A DNA stretch of 10,535 nt from Microbacteriaceae bacterium (lineage in GTDB: Bacteria > Actinomycetota > Actinomycetes > Actinomycetales > Microbacteriaceae), in assembly GCA_009925875.1 (NCBI GenBank), contig RFQD01000034.1, positions 1 through 10,535 of the forward strand. The letters are read 5' to 3'. This document shows positions 1-7,645 of this stretch, one piece after another. Each line of letters opens with the position of its first letter. Positions within the stretch are counted from its first letter, which is position 1. The notes under the pieces are model-generated. The model was not told the DNA's origin. It was given only the letters and a program-made list of their open reading frames with translations, and did no database searches. The position numbers and the translations under genes were made by a program.

Positions 1-530
1 CCTGTGCTGCAGGGCGATGGGCAGATGCTCTCGGGCGTCTTGGGCGCGCTGGTTGCCACTTGGTTCACTTTTTTGCCCTCGTTCGTGTTGATTCCGGTTT
101 TCCCGCCAACTGCGGCATCCACCATGCCTAAGACAGTCGTTGGCACGTTGACGAACCGAACGCCACGCAACCAGGTGGCCGCCACAAAGCCGGCGAGGTC
201 GGTCACAGCGCCACCGCCGAGGCCAACGATGGCGTCGGATCGTGTGAAGTCCGCCTGACCCAAAACTTGCCAACAAAAGGCGGCGACCTCCACACGCTTG
301 CCCGCCTCGGCATCCGGAACTTCGGCGAGAATCACCTGAAAACTCGTGCTGAGTTCCGCTCTCAACGCTGTTGCTTTGTCGACCAAGGTGGGTGGATGCA
401 CAATCATCACCTTGCTCGCGCCCGCAAGCGCCTCGGTAATCAGTGCGGCACCCTGCGCAAGCAGGTCTCGGCCAATGAAAACGGAATACTCTCCGCCGCC
501 CGTCACGCCAATCTCGGTAATGCTCGTCAT
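1..530 (-). CDS. aroB: 3-dehydroquinate synthase AroB, partial (N-terminal part; runs off left edge, disrupted near the edge)
   Basis: AroB converts DAHP to 3-dehydroquinate, the second step of the cytoplasmic shikimate pathway, using NAD and a divalent metal. The ATG at 530 shares an ATGA with the aroK stop, so translation is probably coupled. About 153 residues follow the family: the glycine-rich NAD-binding stretch [13 protein letters not shown] (about 103-115), then WLRG, VPTT (about 129-132) and [12 protein letters not shown] followed by EGK (about 137-153). The metal-binding Glu/His residues of the C-terminal domain lie beyond the window. Oddity: the family reads EGKNLVG next, but here the frame goes on K-V-N-Q-V-A-T-S after a run of six A on the coding strand (69-74), and I cannot find AroB-like sequence in any minus frame from about 68 to 1. 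The gene may be truncated, rearranged or misassembled there. The identity is secure; whether it is intact is not. Confidence 0.85.
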   Translation of the reverse strand, partial: MTSITEIGVTGGGEYSVFIGRDLLAQGAALITEALAGASKVMIVHPPTLVDKATALRAELSTSFQVILAEVPDAEAGKRVEVAAFCWQVLGQADFTRSDAIVGLGGGAVTDLAGFVAATWLRGVRFVNVPTTVLGMVDAAVGGKTGINTNEGKKVNQVATSAPKTPESICPSPCST

Positions 531-1051
531 GCGCGTGCCTCCCATCGCCTGATCCAGTCCGTGACTGCGTTGGTCAGATTTTCTGCATGCGCGCTCGACG
601 TATCGAAGTCAACTGTGGCGAGGGATTCGTACAGGGGTCGGCGCTCCTCAAATATTCGCTCCCATGCTTCGATTCCCTCCGCTAACAGAGGCCTGTTCTT
701 CGTCGAGAGGTGCCCGGCAACTGCTTCGCGCGTGATGTGCAAATAGATGACGGGAAGAAGTTGCAGATCGGCACGGGTCGACTCGTTCAAGATCGCCCCT
801 CCTCCGAGACTGACGACTCCACCCCGATCCAGCGCTTCGACAACGGCTTCTCGTTCCCACCGGCGAAACTGGTCTTCACCAAAATCGGCAAAGATCGTGG
901 GTATGTCGCCGTGAACGGCGGAAATCATTTTGTCCGTGTCGTGGAAGCCTGAGCCGAGCTCGCGAGCGACTCGCTTTCCCAATTTGGACTTGCCCGACGA
1001 CATGGGGCCGATAAATACGGCGCGAACACGTTCACCACTAAAACCTGTCAT
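527..1051 (-). CDS. aroK: Shikimate kinase AroK
   Basis: AroK phosphorylates shikimate with ATP to shikimate 3-phosphate in the cytoplasm. The 174-residue product has the usual length. Visible motifs: the P-loop GPMSSGKS (15-22), the DTD shikimate/Mg site (38-40), FRRWE (62-66) with the substrate-binding arginine, the SLGGGA loop (81-86), the lid arginine in RPLL (120) and the RRPLY region (137-141). All residues expected for activity seem present. I chose the ATG at 1051 because it puts the P-loop at the normal distance from the N-terminus; the frame is open further upstream, but that part is aroC read in another frame. No clear Shine-Dalgarno sequence precedes it, and it overlaps the annotated aroC end by 14 bases, so it likely relies on coupling to aroC. 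Its stop overlaps the aroB start (ATGA). Confidence 0.95.
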   Translation of the reverse strand: MTGFSGERVRAVFIGPMSSGKSKLGKRVARELGSGFHDTDKMISAVHGDIPTIFADFGEDQFRRWEREAVVEALDRGGVVSLGGGAILNESTRADLQLLPVIYLHITREAVAGHLSTKNRPLLAEGIEAWERIFEERRPLYESLATVDFDTSSAHAENLTNAVTDWIRRWEARA

Positions 1052-2195
1052 GCGTTGCGCTAGGCGTCCGTGACGGTTCGGATTGATTCGGGAATATTGG
1101 AACTGCCTCCGCAAGTACGAGCGCGACCATTGCCTCCGCCACGACACCTGCCGCGGGAACAGCGGATACATCCGAACGTTGATGATGTGCCGACGATGCC
1201 TCGCCCGTTGCGACATCCACAGTCTTGAGGGCATGAGGAACCGTCGCGATGGGCTTCATACCAGCTCGAACGCGCAATATGGTGCCGGTAGAGATACCGC
1301 CCTCAATGCCGCCCGCCCGTCCCGTTTCGCGCGCAATGCCGTCGGGAGAGAGGATCATTTCATCGTGTGCGAGAGACCCGCGTCGCCGCGTGGTTTCAAA
1401 CCCGTCTCCCACCTCCACTCCCTTGATGGCCTGAATACCCATCAGCGCGCCCGCGAGACGGGAATCGAGTCGTCGGTCCCAGTGCACATGGCTACCCAGA
1501 CCGACGGGTACGCCATAGGCGAGGACCTCGACGACTCCGCCAACGGTGTCACCGCTCTTATGGGCGTCGTCAACCTCGGCATACATTGCGCCGCTCGTGG
1601 TCGAATCAAAACAACGCAGAGGGTCGGCATCGATGAGGTCGACATCTTCCGGACGAGGTAGCGGTGTTCCGTCGGGAACCGACACCGGACCCATCGCAAC
1701 CGTGTGCGCCACGGTCAAAATGCCGAGTTCGCGCAAGAACGATTTCGCGATTGCGCCGAGCGCAACTCGTGCTGCGGTTTCTCGCGCCGACGCGCGCTCA
1801 AGAATCGGTCTAGCCTCATCAAAACCGTACTTCTGCATCCCGACCAGGTCTGCGTGACCTGGTCGCGGACGCGTCAGAGCGGCTCCTCTTCCACTTTCCA
1901 AGACACTGCGATCAACGGGTTCTGCGCTCATGACCTGCTCCCACTTAGGCCATTCCGAATTACCAATTCGCAGTGCGACAGGACCGCCCAAGGTCAGTCC
2001 GTGGCGCACTCCACCACTGATGAAGAGCTCATCCTGCTCGAACTTCATTCGAGCGCCCCGGCCGAACCCGAGTCGTCGACGCGCAAGGTCTCCCGAAATC
2101 TCCTCGCGCCGAACAGGAATACCCGACGGTAATCCCTCAATTACTGCGATCAGTTCGGGGCCATGGGATTCTCCTGCAGTGAGCCAGCGCAACAT
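1038..2195 (-). CDS. aroC: Chorismate synthase AroC with an atypical, probably frameshifted C-terminal tail
   Basis: AroC makes chorismate from EPSP (5-enolpyruvylshikimate 3-phosphate) using reduced FMN, the last shared step of aromatic biosynthesis. The 385-residue product carries GESHG (8-12, catalytic His11), the [12 protein letters not shown] segment (39-50), RPGHADL (111-117, second catalytic His114), [11 protein letters not shown] (135-145), [10 protein letters not shown] (295-304) and [18 protein letters not shown] (339-356). The family usually has Cys where Ser344 stands. After L-A-E-A-V (361-365), actinobacterial relatives continue with a segment like LEKFGGDS, but here the frame reads P-I-F-P-N-Q-S-E and ends inside aroK. 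The start ATG lies 4 bases after the aroE stop, with GGTAGG/AAGG as possible ribosome sites. The catalytic core is complete; E. coli-type AroC also lacks the KFGGDS segment, so the protein may still work. Confidence 0.93.
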   Translation of the reverse strand: MLRWLTAGESHGPELIAVIEGLPSGIPVRREEISGDLARRRLGFGRGARMKFEQDELFISGGVRHGLTLGGPVALRIGNSEWPKWEQVMSAEPVDRSVLESGRGAALTRPRPGHADLVGMQKYGFDEARPILERASARETAARVALGAIAKSFLRELGILTVAHTVAMGPVSVPDGTPLPRPEDVDLIDADPLRCFDSTTSGAMYAEVDDAHKSGDTVGGVVEVLAYGVPVGLGSHVHWDRRLDSRLAGALMGIQAIKGVEVGDGFETTRRRGSLAHDEMILSPDGIARETGRAGGIEGGISTGTILRVRAGMKPIATVPHALKTVDVATGEASSAHHQRSDVSAVPAAGVVAEAMVALVLAEAVPIFPNQSEPSRTPSATHDRF

Positions 2196-2199
2196 AGCC

Positions 2200-3075
2200 T
2201 TAGCCTACCGAGAGCGCTTGGCGGCCCGTTTCGTCGAGCCCCACGGATGAACACATTGCTCGCCAGACCGCGGCCTCGCGATCGACCGGTGTGTGCGGGT
2301 CCCCCAGGACAAAAAGCCGCACCTGGATGAGAGCTTGTGCAGCGAGCATACTGAGCCCACTTGCGACAATTCCGCCACTACGCGTCCATTCGAGTGCATT
2401 CGCACTCGGCCAGACGTCGTAGGCGATGTCGAACAGGAGATCGTCATCGGCTCGTTCCAACGCGGAAAGGTCGACGCCAGCCGAACCTGGTATCGAGCAG
2501 ACGGTCACGCGTGAGCGAGGCACGGTGGCGAGGTCTCCCAACGAATACACCGACACGCTCATTCCGATTCGACTTCCCAGATCGACGAGAGAATGCGCCC
2601 GCGCCACGTCACGCGCAACGACACTGGCCCGAGGGCATCCAAGTTCGGATAACGCGACAAGAGCCGAGGAGGCGGTGGCGCCTGAGCCCACTATCGTGGC
2701 CGATTCGAGTGACGAAAATTGCAGCATCCGTAACGTGTTGACGATGCCGGCGATGTCGGTGTTGAACCCGCGAAAATCTTCCGGCGAGCCAGAGCCTGGG
2801 AATGAACGGACCAAGGTGTTCGTGGAACCCGTCAAATTCGACGCCTCATCTCGCCACCGCGCAACGTCATGGGCCTCGGTTTTGAGCGGCATCGTCACGG
2901 AGAGTCCGCGCCAGCTCGCGTCGAGTTCGTTGACAAACGCATTCAATCGGTGTCGCGGCACACGGATGCGCTCGTAGCTCCAGCCCAGACCGAGCACCTC
3001 GTACGCCGCGCCGTGAAGCAGAGGCGACTTCGAATGCTCAATCGGGTCGCCGATGACGGCAAGGCGACTAGCCAT
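2200..3075 (-). CDS. aroE: Shikimate dehydrogenase AroE
   Basis: AroE reduces 3-dehydroshikimate to shikimate with NADPH in the cytoplasm. The product is 291 residues, slightly above the usual 270-280. Visible: the substrate-binding serines in HSKSP (Ser15, Ser17), SVTMPLK with catalytic Lys65, GSTNT with Asn86, GFNTDIAG with the conserved Asp107, the nucleotide-binding glycine loop GSGATASSA (130-138, a variant of GAGGAxxA), DIAYDVWPS (217-224) and the C-terminal [12 protein letters not shown] (240-251) with substrate-binding Gln247. The ATG at 3075 is chosen because the [12 protein letters not shown] motif then sits at the normal N-terminal position; it overlaps the mltG end by 8 bases (ATGGCTAG). 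The longer open frame upstream is mltG read out of frame. Translation is probably coupled to mltG. Confidence 0.95.
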   Translation of the reverse strand: MASRLAVIGDPIEHSKSPLLHGAAYEVLGLGWSYERIRVPRHRLNAFVNELDASWRGLSVTMPLKTEAHDVARWRDEASNLTGSTNTLVRSFPGSGSPEDFRGFNTDIAGIVNTLRMLQFSSLESATIVGSGATASSALVALSELGCPRASVVARDVARAHSLVDLGSRIGMSVSVYSLGDLATVPRSRVTVCSIPGSAGVDLSALERADDDLLFDIAYDVWPSANALEWTRSGGIVASGLSMLAAQALIQVRLFVLGDPHTPVDREAAVWRAMCSSVGLDETGRQALSVG

Positions 3076-4240
3076 ACTCCGGGTGCTCATCCATCCACGC
3101 TCTCCACTTGTCAACCGCCGCCGCGTGCTCATCGGCCGTCTCGGAAAAGATTGTCTCTCCCGTATCGAGATTCCACGTGACGAAGAACATCCACGGGCCA
3201 TCCGCGGGGTGGAGGACAGCGTCGATTGCGAGATCGCTGGGATTGCAAATCGGCGCGAATGGCAAACCAGGGTGAATGTACGTGTTGTAGGGATTGCTTT
3301 CATCAGCTCGCTCGGCCGAGGTGGTCTCGACGCGATTCGTGGCACCCGTACCGTAGGCCACCGTTGCATCAGATTCCATGTTCCACCCCTGATCGAGGCG
3401 ATTTTGGAAGACTCGCGCCACCTTATAGAAGTCGTCACGTAGGCCTGATTCCTTCTGAACGAGCGAGGCGAACGTGATGATCCGGTAACGCTCCTCGACC
3501 GGAACGCCAGCGGCATCGAGAGCCTCGAAACAACGATCCACCATGGCCTGCAAGATTTCGTGAGCGCTTAAACCCGGACTGAAGTCATACGTTGCCGGGT
3601 ACAAGAAACCTTCGAGGGAAATAGCCTCCGGCGGCAAGCCATAGGAGGTGTAATCGGCAGCAGCTGACTGAACGTCCGTCAGTGGAATTTCTGCTTTCGT
3701 TGAGATTTCTTGGAAAACATTGGTCATTCGTTCGCCCTCGGGAACCACCACGGTCACAGTGACGAGATTCGCTTGGTTCTGCAACGCGTCGAGAGCACCT
3801 TGAGCTGACATCTCAAGCTTCAGCTTGAATACACCGGGCACAAACACGACCTGAGGTTCGGCTTTGAGTAGGAGAGCGTAGAACGGATCAAATGACTTGA
3901 TGACTCCCGCCTCGACAAGATTGTTGGCAATCTGATCGCCGATTTCACCTTCCTTTATGGTGAACAACACTTCTCCGTGACCGGGCCCAGGAAAGTCATC
4001 CGGCGCCGCGAAGAGTCCAGACAGCGGTCCTGACGTGACGGCCCACAGACCTGCCCCGCCGAGACCCAGCACAATAGCCACCGTCGTGAGAGTCGCTATG
4101 AGTGCCACGCGACCGCGCCGCCGAGCCCCCTGGGCACGAGGTGGCAGCGCACCTCCACTACCAAAGGGACTTGGTGCGCTCGAACCGGGTGTCTGATCCT
4201 GGTTCGGATGCGAACCAGACGAAGTATTGAAGTCGCTCAT
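3068..4240 (-). CDS. mltG: Endolytic murein transglycosylase MltG (YceG family)
   Basis: MltG is a membrane-anchored lytic transglycosylase that cuts nascent glycan strands and is thought to set peptidoglycan chain length. The 390-residue product has a low-complexity cytoplasmic N-terminus rich in Ser, Pro and Gly (1-40), an Arg-rich stop (40-44), one transmembrane helix (about 45-68), a LysM-like region (about 90-185) with V-P-E-G-E-R-M-T at 166-173, and the catalytic domain. The catalytic glutamate is most likely Glu264 in SLVQKESG, followed by ARVFQNRL (275-282), SDATVAYGTG (290-299) and NPYNTYIHPGLPFAPICNPS (316-335), all family hallmarks. Start ATG at 4240 is supported by AAGGA six bases upstream. 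MltG, ruvX and alaS are often adjacent in actinobacteria and firmicutes, as here. Confidence 0.95.
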   Translation of the reverse strand: MSDFNTSSGSHPNQDQTPGSSAPSPFGSGGALPPRAQGARRRGRVALIATLTTVAIVLGLGGAGLWAVTSGPLSGLFAAPDDFPGPGHGEVLFTIKEGEIGDQIANNLVEAGVIKSFDPFYALLLKAEPQVVFVPGVFKLKLEMSAQGALDALQNQANLVTVTVVVPEGERMTNVFQEISTKAEIPLTDVQSAAADYTSYGLPPEAISLEGFLYPATYDFSPGLSAHEILQAMVDRCFEALDAAGVPVEERYRIITFASLVQKESGLRDDFYKVARVFQNRLDQGWNMESDATVAYGTGATNRVETTSAERADESNPYNTYIHPGLPFAPICNPSDLAIDAVLHPADGPWMFFVTWNLDTGETIFSETADEHAAAVDKWRAWMDEHPEYG

Positions 4241-4246
4241 TTGATT

Positions 4247-4251
4247 TCCTT
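4247..4251 (-). promoter_or_regulatory. Shine-Dalgarno site of mltG
   Basis: AAGGA on the minus strand lies six bases before the mltG ATG and overlaps the TAA stop codon of ruvX. It fixes the mltG start and suggests that ribosomes finishing ruvX help to load mltG. Confidence 0.7.
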
Positions 4252-4705
4252 AGTTCACATCATCGACAATCAAACCCGGCACAACGCCCTGCGAACGCTC
4301 GGAGTCGAGAGCGTGCTGAAGGAGCATAACAGCGGCAACCTGATCGACAACCGACCGGGACCGGCTCGGCTGCTTTCCGCTTTGTCGAAGCGCCGAATGC
4401 GCGGAAACTGTCGTGAGACGTTCATCAACAAGTCGAATTGAGGCACCAGTTTGACCGGCCAGTTGTCGCGCAAAATCAATCGCATCTTCGGTCGAGCGTG
4501 TGTGCTCACCTGACAGACTCAATGGTAATCCAACGAAAATCTCCGTCACATTAAGGTCTCCCGCAATCGCGATAACACGATCAACAGCCAGGTCATCTCG
4601 AGTCACGGTCTCAACGGGCGTAGCCAAGATGCCCTCCACGTCGGAACGTGCAACCCCAACGCGCGTCATACCTACGTCGACGGCGAGTCTGACTCCACGA
4701 CGCAT
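4250..4705 (-). CDS. ruvX: Putative Holliday junction resolvase / pre-16S rRNA nuclease RuvX (YqgF)
   Basis: RuvX/YqgF proteins have an RNase H-like fold. E. coli YqgF is linked to 16S rRNA 5'-end maturation, and the mycobacterial homologue cuts Holliday junctions. The 151-residue product has the normal length. Expected acidic active-site residues are present: Asp10 in LAVDVGMTRVGVA, Glu95 in VDERLTT and Asp121 in SVVDQVAAVMLLQ. The GLPLSLSG loop (59-66) is also typical. The ATG at 4705 starts 1 base after the alaS stop, with no clear ribosome site, so it is likely read by coupling to alaS. Nine bases separate its stop from mltG. Confidence 0.93.
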   Translation of the reverse strand: MRRGVRLAVDVGMTRVGVARSDVEGILATPVETVTRDDLAVDRVIAIAGDLNVTEIFVGLPLSLSGEHTRSTEDAIDFARQLAGQTGASIRLVDERLTTVSAHSALRQSGKQPSRSRSVVDQVAAVMLLQHALDSERSQGVVPGLIVDDVN

Positions 4706-4706
4706 C

Positions 4707-7367
4707 TCAGCGACTGCGAAGCGCGTGGGTTACGGCTCCCAGCGCATCCGACATCTTCGACGCATCCGTGCCGCCACCTTGAGCCATGTCATCACGTCCG
4801 CCACCGCCGCCACCGAGAACATCGGCTGCAGCTTTGGCCAGCGGGCCCGCAACGACACCGGCTTGGCGTGCGCCTTCCGTCGTCGCGACGATGACCGCAG
4901 GTTTACCGTCGATAACACTTCCCAACGCGATAACGAAAGCTTCCGCTGTGACCTTGTCGCGCACTGCGGTCACGAGGCCACGCAGATCATCCGCTGACGC
5001 GACTGCGTCGACCGAGTCCACGATTGCCGAAACGGCGCCCAGCTGTACCGCTTCGCGCAGCAGCGCGGGGATGCGCTCTCGCAAGACTCGCGCCTCGAAA
5101 TCTGCAACCCGACGCTCTGCCTGCTTGAGATTCGCAACCAGCTCGGCGACACGAGTCGTGACCTGGTCGCGAGGCGACTTCAACGATGCGGAGAGTTCTG
5201 CGACGATACTCCGCTCGACGACAAGACTCTTGAAGGCGTCCTGCCCGACGAGTGCTTCTATTCGCCGATTAGACGAACCAACGGAACTCTCAGATGTGAC
5301 GCTGACGAGTCCGACCTGCGAGCTCCGCGTCACGTGCGTTCCGGCGCACAGTTCTCGAGACCACGGGCCTCCGATGTCGACCATGCGAACAACCTCGCCG
5401 TACTTCTCACCAAACAGCGCCATCGCGCCCAGTGCCTTCGCATCATCCAGCGCCATCTCGCGAGTGACAACGTCATAGTCGGCAAGAATCGCGTTGTTCG
5501 CAATCTCTTCGATCTCAGACCGAGTTTCACGGGACAGTGCGTCGTTCCAGGTGAAGTCAAGACGCATGTATCCCGCCTTGTTGTACGAGCCACTCTGGTG
5601 CGCGGTCTCACCCAATGTTTCGCGCAAGGCGGCATGAATGAGATGCGTGGCACTGTGCGCCTGAGCGGCGGCGCGCCTCCAACTTCGGTCGACATGAGTG
5701 CTCGCTCGAGCTCCGACAGAAATGGTTCCGGCACGAACTCGCGCAGTGTGGCTCACCAAGCCCTTGATGGGTTTTTGCACATCCAAGACCTCGAGATCAA
5801 AACCTGGACCCGCAATGGAGCCGGCGTCAGATTCCTGGCCACCCGATTCTGCATATAGTGACGTGGCCGTCAGGATGACTTCCACGGTGTCCCCTTCGTT
5901 CGCGCTCGTGACCGGCACCCCCTCGAGGAGCAGTCCGAGAACCTCAGCTTCGGTGTCAAACTCGGTATAGCCGGTGAACACCGTCTCGCCCGCCGAACGC
6001 ATTTCGCTGTACACACTCAGGTCAGCTAAAACCGACTTCTTTGCTTTGGCGTCTGCCTTCGCACGTTGCCGCTGTTCCGCCATCAGAGAATCAAACGCGC
6101 CTCGGTCAACCGACAGGCCGGCCTCCTCGGCCATTTCGAGGGTGAGATCGATGGGGAAACCGAAGGTGTCATGCAGCAAAAACGCTGTCTCACCGGGCAG
6201 TCGGCTCGCACCCTTGTGTTTTAGCTCCGAAACCGCGGTGTCAAGGATGGTCGTGCCGGAGGCGAGGGTCTTGAGAAACGCTTCTTCCTCGCCGTAGGCC
6301 GTCTGAGCAATTCGTGCATAATCGGCGTCGACCTCCGGGTACGCATCCTTCATTGCGTCGCGTGATGCCGTGAATAGCTCGGGGAATGTCACGGTGTCCA
6401 CACCCAAAAGTCTCATTGCCCGCACCGACCTCCGAAGTAGCCGGCGCAGGATGTAGCCTCGCCCTTCGTTGGATGTCGTGACGCCATCGGACATCAGCAT
6501 GAGCGAGCTTCGAACATGGTCGGCGACAACCCGAAGTCGCACGTCATTCTCGTGGTCCTTGCCGTAGGTGACTCCGGCGAGTGCAGCAGCGCGATCGAGC
6601 ACCGGGCGAACCTGATCAATTTCGTAGAGATTTTCGACACCCTGCTTCAGAAAGGCAACCCGTTCGAGTCCCATCCCGGTGTCGATGTTCTTGTTCGGAA
6701 GTTCGCCAAGAATTTCAAACTCCGTTTTGCTCGTCCCCTCACCCCGGGCGTACTGCATAAAGACGAGGTTCCAGATTTCGATGTACCGGTTTTCATCGGC
6801 GATGGGTCCGCCTTCGACACCATATGCGGGACCCCGATCGAAATAGATTTCCGAGCATGGTCCGGCTGGACCCGGTTGACCGGTGGACCAATAGTTGTCC
6901 TCCTTGCCGCGTCGCTGGATGCGCTCCGCAGGCAGCCCCGCAATCTTGCTCCACAATTCGATGGCCTCATCGTCATCCTCATAGACGGTGACCCACAAGT
7001 CCTTTTCGGCAAAGCCAAGTCCACCGGATGCTTCCGGTGTGGTCAGTAATTCCCAGGCGAAACCGATAGCGCCCTCTTTGAAATAGTCTCCGAAGGAAAA
7101 GTTGCCGTTCATTTGGAAGAACGTGCCATGACGGGTCGTCTTGCCCACTTCTTCAATATCGAGAGTTCGGATGCACTTTTGAACACTCGTGGCACGGGGA
7201 AATGGCGCGGGAACGTGGCCCGAAAGATACGGGATGAACGGGACCATGCCCGCCACCGTGAATAGCAGGGTGGGATCGTCACTCACCAGCGATGCCGAGG
7301 GGACAACCGTGTGGCCATTATGAGCGAAGTAATCGAGCCAACGTTTGGCAATCTCGGCAGTCTGCAT
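4707..7367 (-). CDS. alaS: Alanine--tRNA ligase AlaS
   Basis: AlaRS attaches alanine to tRNA(Ala) and edits serine and glycine mischarging. The 886-residue product is full length. Domains in order: the class II catalytic core (about 1-240) with motif 1 near F-P-R-A-T-S-V-Q-K-C (56-65), RHGTFFQMNGNFSFGDYFK (79-97), WSTGQPGPAGPCSEI (160-174) and motif 3 in DTGMGLERVAFL (229-240); the tRNA-recognition domain (to about 450); the editing domain with the zinc-type set His571, His575 (HSATHLIH), Cys674 and His678 (CAGTH); a coiled-coil segment (about 705-770); and the C-Ala domain with a Gly6 run and DDMAQGGG (852-866). ATG at 7367 begins 8 bases after the small upstream gene. I see no strong ribosome site. 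No key residue appears to be missing. Confidence 0.98.
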   Translation of the reverse strand: MQTAEIAKRWLDYFAHNGHTVVPSASLVSDDPTLLFTVAGMVPFIPYLSGHVPAPFPRATSVQKCIRTLDIEEVGKTTRHGTFFQMNGNFSFGDYFKEGAIGFAWELLTTPEASGGLGFAEKDLWVTVYEDDDEAIELWSKIAGLPAERIQRRGKEDNYWSTGQPGPAGPCSEIYFDRGPAYGVEGGPIADENRYIEIWNLVFMQYARGEGTSKTEFEILGELPNKNIDTGMGLERVAFLKQGVENLYEIDQVRPVLDRAAALAGVTYGKDHENDVRLRVVADHVRSSLMLMSDGVTTSNEGRGYILRRLLRRSVRAMRLLGVDTVTFPELFTASRDAMKDAYPEVDADYARIAQTAYGEEEAFLKTLASGTTILDTAVSELKHKGASRLPGETAFLLHDTFGFPIDLTLEMAEEAGLSVDRGAFDSLMAEQRQRAKADAKAKKSVLADLSVYSEMRSAGETVFTGYTEFDTEAEVLGLLLEGVPVTSANEGDTVEVILTATSLYAESGGQESDAGSIAGPGFDLEVLDVQKPIKGLVSHTARVRAGTISVGARASTHVDRSWRRAAAQAHSATHLIHAALRETLGETAHQSGSYNKAGYMRLDFTWNDALSRETRSEIEEIANNAILADYDVVTREMALDDAKALGAMALFGEKYGEVVRMVDIGGPWSRELCAGTHVTRSSQVGLVSVTSESSVGSSNRRIEALVGQDAFKSLVVERSIVAELSASLKSPRDQVTTRVAELVANLKQAERRVADFEARVLRERIPALLREAVQLGAVSAIVDSVDAVASADDLRGLVTAVRDKVTAEAFVIALGSVIDGKPAVIVATTEGARQAGVVAGPLAKAAADVLGGGGGGRDDMAQGGGTDASKMSDALGAVTHALRSR

Positions 7368-7375
7368 GTCGAGCG

Positions 7376-7558
7376 TTACTTGCCCTGACGCAGTTGTGCG
7401 TCTCGTGTGCGATAGCCGTCGACGACGGCTTCCTTCACACCAGAAACCGCAGAATCAACGTTGGCAAGAAACGCCTTACCCGATTCCGTCTTGCTCACCT
7501 CGTGCGCGATGACGAATCCGGCGACGACACCGAGCGAAATCAAAAGAATGTTCTTCAT
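7376..7558 (-). CDS. Small single-pass membrane protein, function unknown, conserved position upstream of alaS
   Basis: A 60-residue product beginning M-K-N-I-L-L-I-S has one hydrophobic helix near the N-terminus (about residues 3-18), followed by a soluble tail of about 40 residues with mixed charge and a basic end (R-T-R-D-A-Q-L-R-Q-G-K). From memory, actinobacteria often carry one or two small membrane proteins between rpsD and alaS (DUF948 and DUF6167 families in Streptomyces); this one resembles the shorter type in layout, but I cannot confirm the family. ATG at 7558 is preferred. A TTG three codons upstream (7567) is in frame but has no ribosome site either. A TACACT box just upstream would suit a leaderless mRNA starting at the ATG. 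It would be the first gene of the alaS-aro operon. Confidence 0.8.
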   Translation of the reverse strand: MKNILLISLGVVAGFVIAHEVSKTESGKAFLANVDSAVSGVKEAVVDGYRTRDAQLRQGK

Positions 7559-7566
7559 AACGCTCA

Positions 7567-7572
7567 AGTGTA
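7567..7572 (-). promoter_or_regulatory. Candidate -10 box for the small gene/alaS operon
   Basis: TACACT on the minus strand fits the actinobacterial -10 pattern TAnnnT. It lies 8 bases before the ATG at 7558 and just downstream of the rpsD terminator hairpin, so transcription would begin at or next to the ATG. I see no good -35 hexamer 16-18 bases further upstream, which keeps the call weak. Confidence 0.35.
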
Positions 7573-7583
7573 GGCGAAAGGAA

Positions 7584-7623
7584 CGAGGCGACTGATTCGC
7601 AACAGTTGCGAGCAGCCGCCTCG
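7584..7623 (-). terminator. Intrinsic-type terminator hairpin downstream of rpsD
   Basis: A long inverted repeat lies 23 bases past the rpsD stop. The outer arms CGAGGCG/CGCCTCG (7584-7590 and 7617-7623), middle arms CTG/CAG and inner arms TCGCAA/TTGCGA around a 3-base loop (7603-7605) form a nearly continuous stem. On the minus-strand RNA the 7591/7616 pair becomes a G-U wobble, leaving only one small internal mismatch near 7595/7596/7612. A U-rich stretch (UUCCUUUC) follows the stem in the minus direction. This suggests rpsD transcription ends here and that the alaS operon has its own promoter. Confidence 0.7.
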
Positions 7624-7645
7624 GACAAACCTCGGTCAGTGAAAG

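Noticed and set aside
267..746. Plus-strand open frames opposite aroB/aroK, and similar ones opposite aroC (1083-1661).
   Set aside because: The minus-strand products match known families over the same bases, so these are antisense shadows.
1060..1104. Programmed ribosomal frameshifting as an explanation for the two aroC endings.
   Set aside because: There is no slippery heptamer or obvious downstream structure at the V365 codon, and the frame change would still not supply the missing KFGGDS-like segment.
4797..4814. Run of glycine codons in alaS.
   Set aside because: A Gly-rich stretch before D-D-M-A-Q-G-G-G is normal in the C-Ala domain of alanyl-tRNA synthetases.
6516..7049. A 177-codon plus-strand open frame antisense to alaS.
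   Set aside because: It lies wholly inside alaS, whose protein is conserved throughout; long mirror frames are common opposite GC-rich alaS, and no motif or ribosome site supports it.
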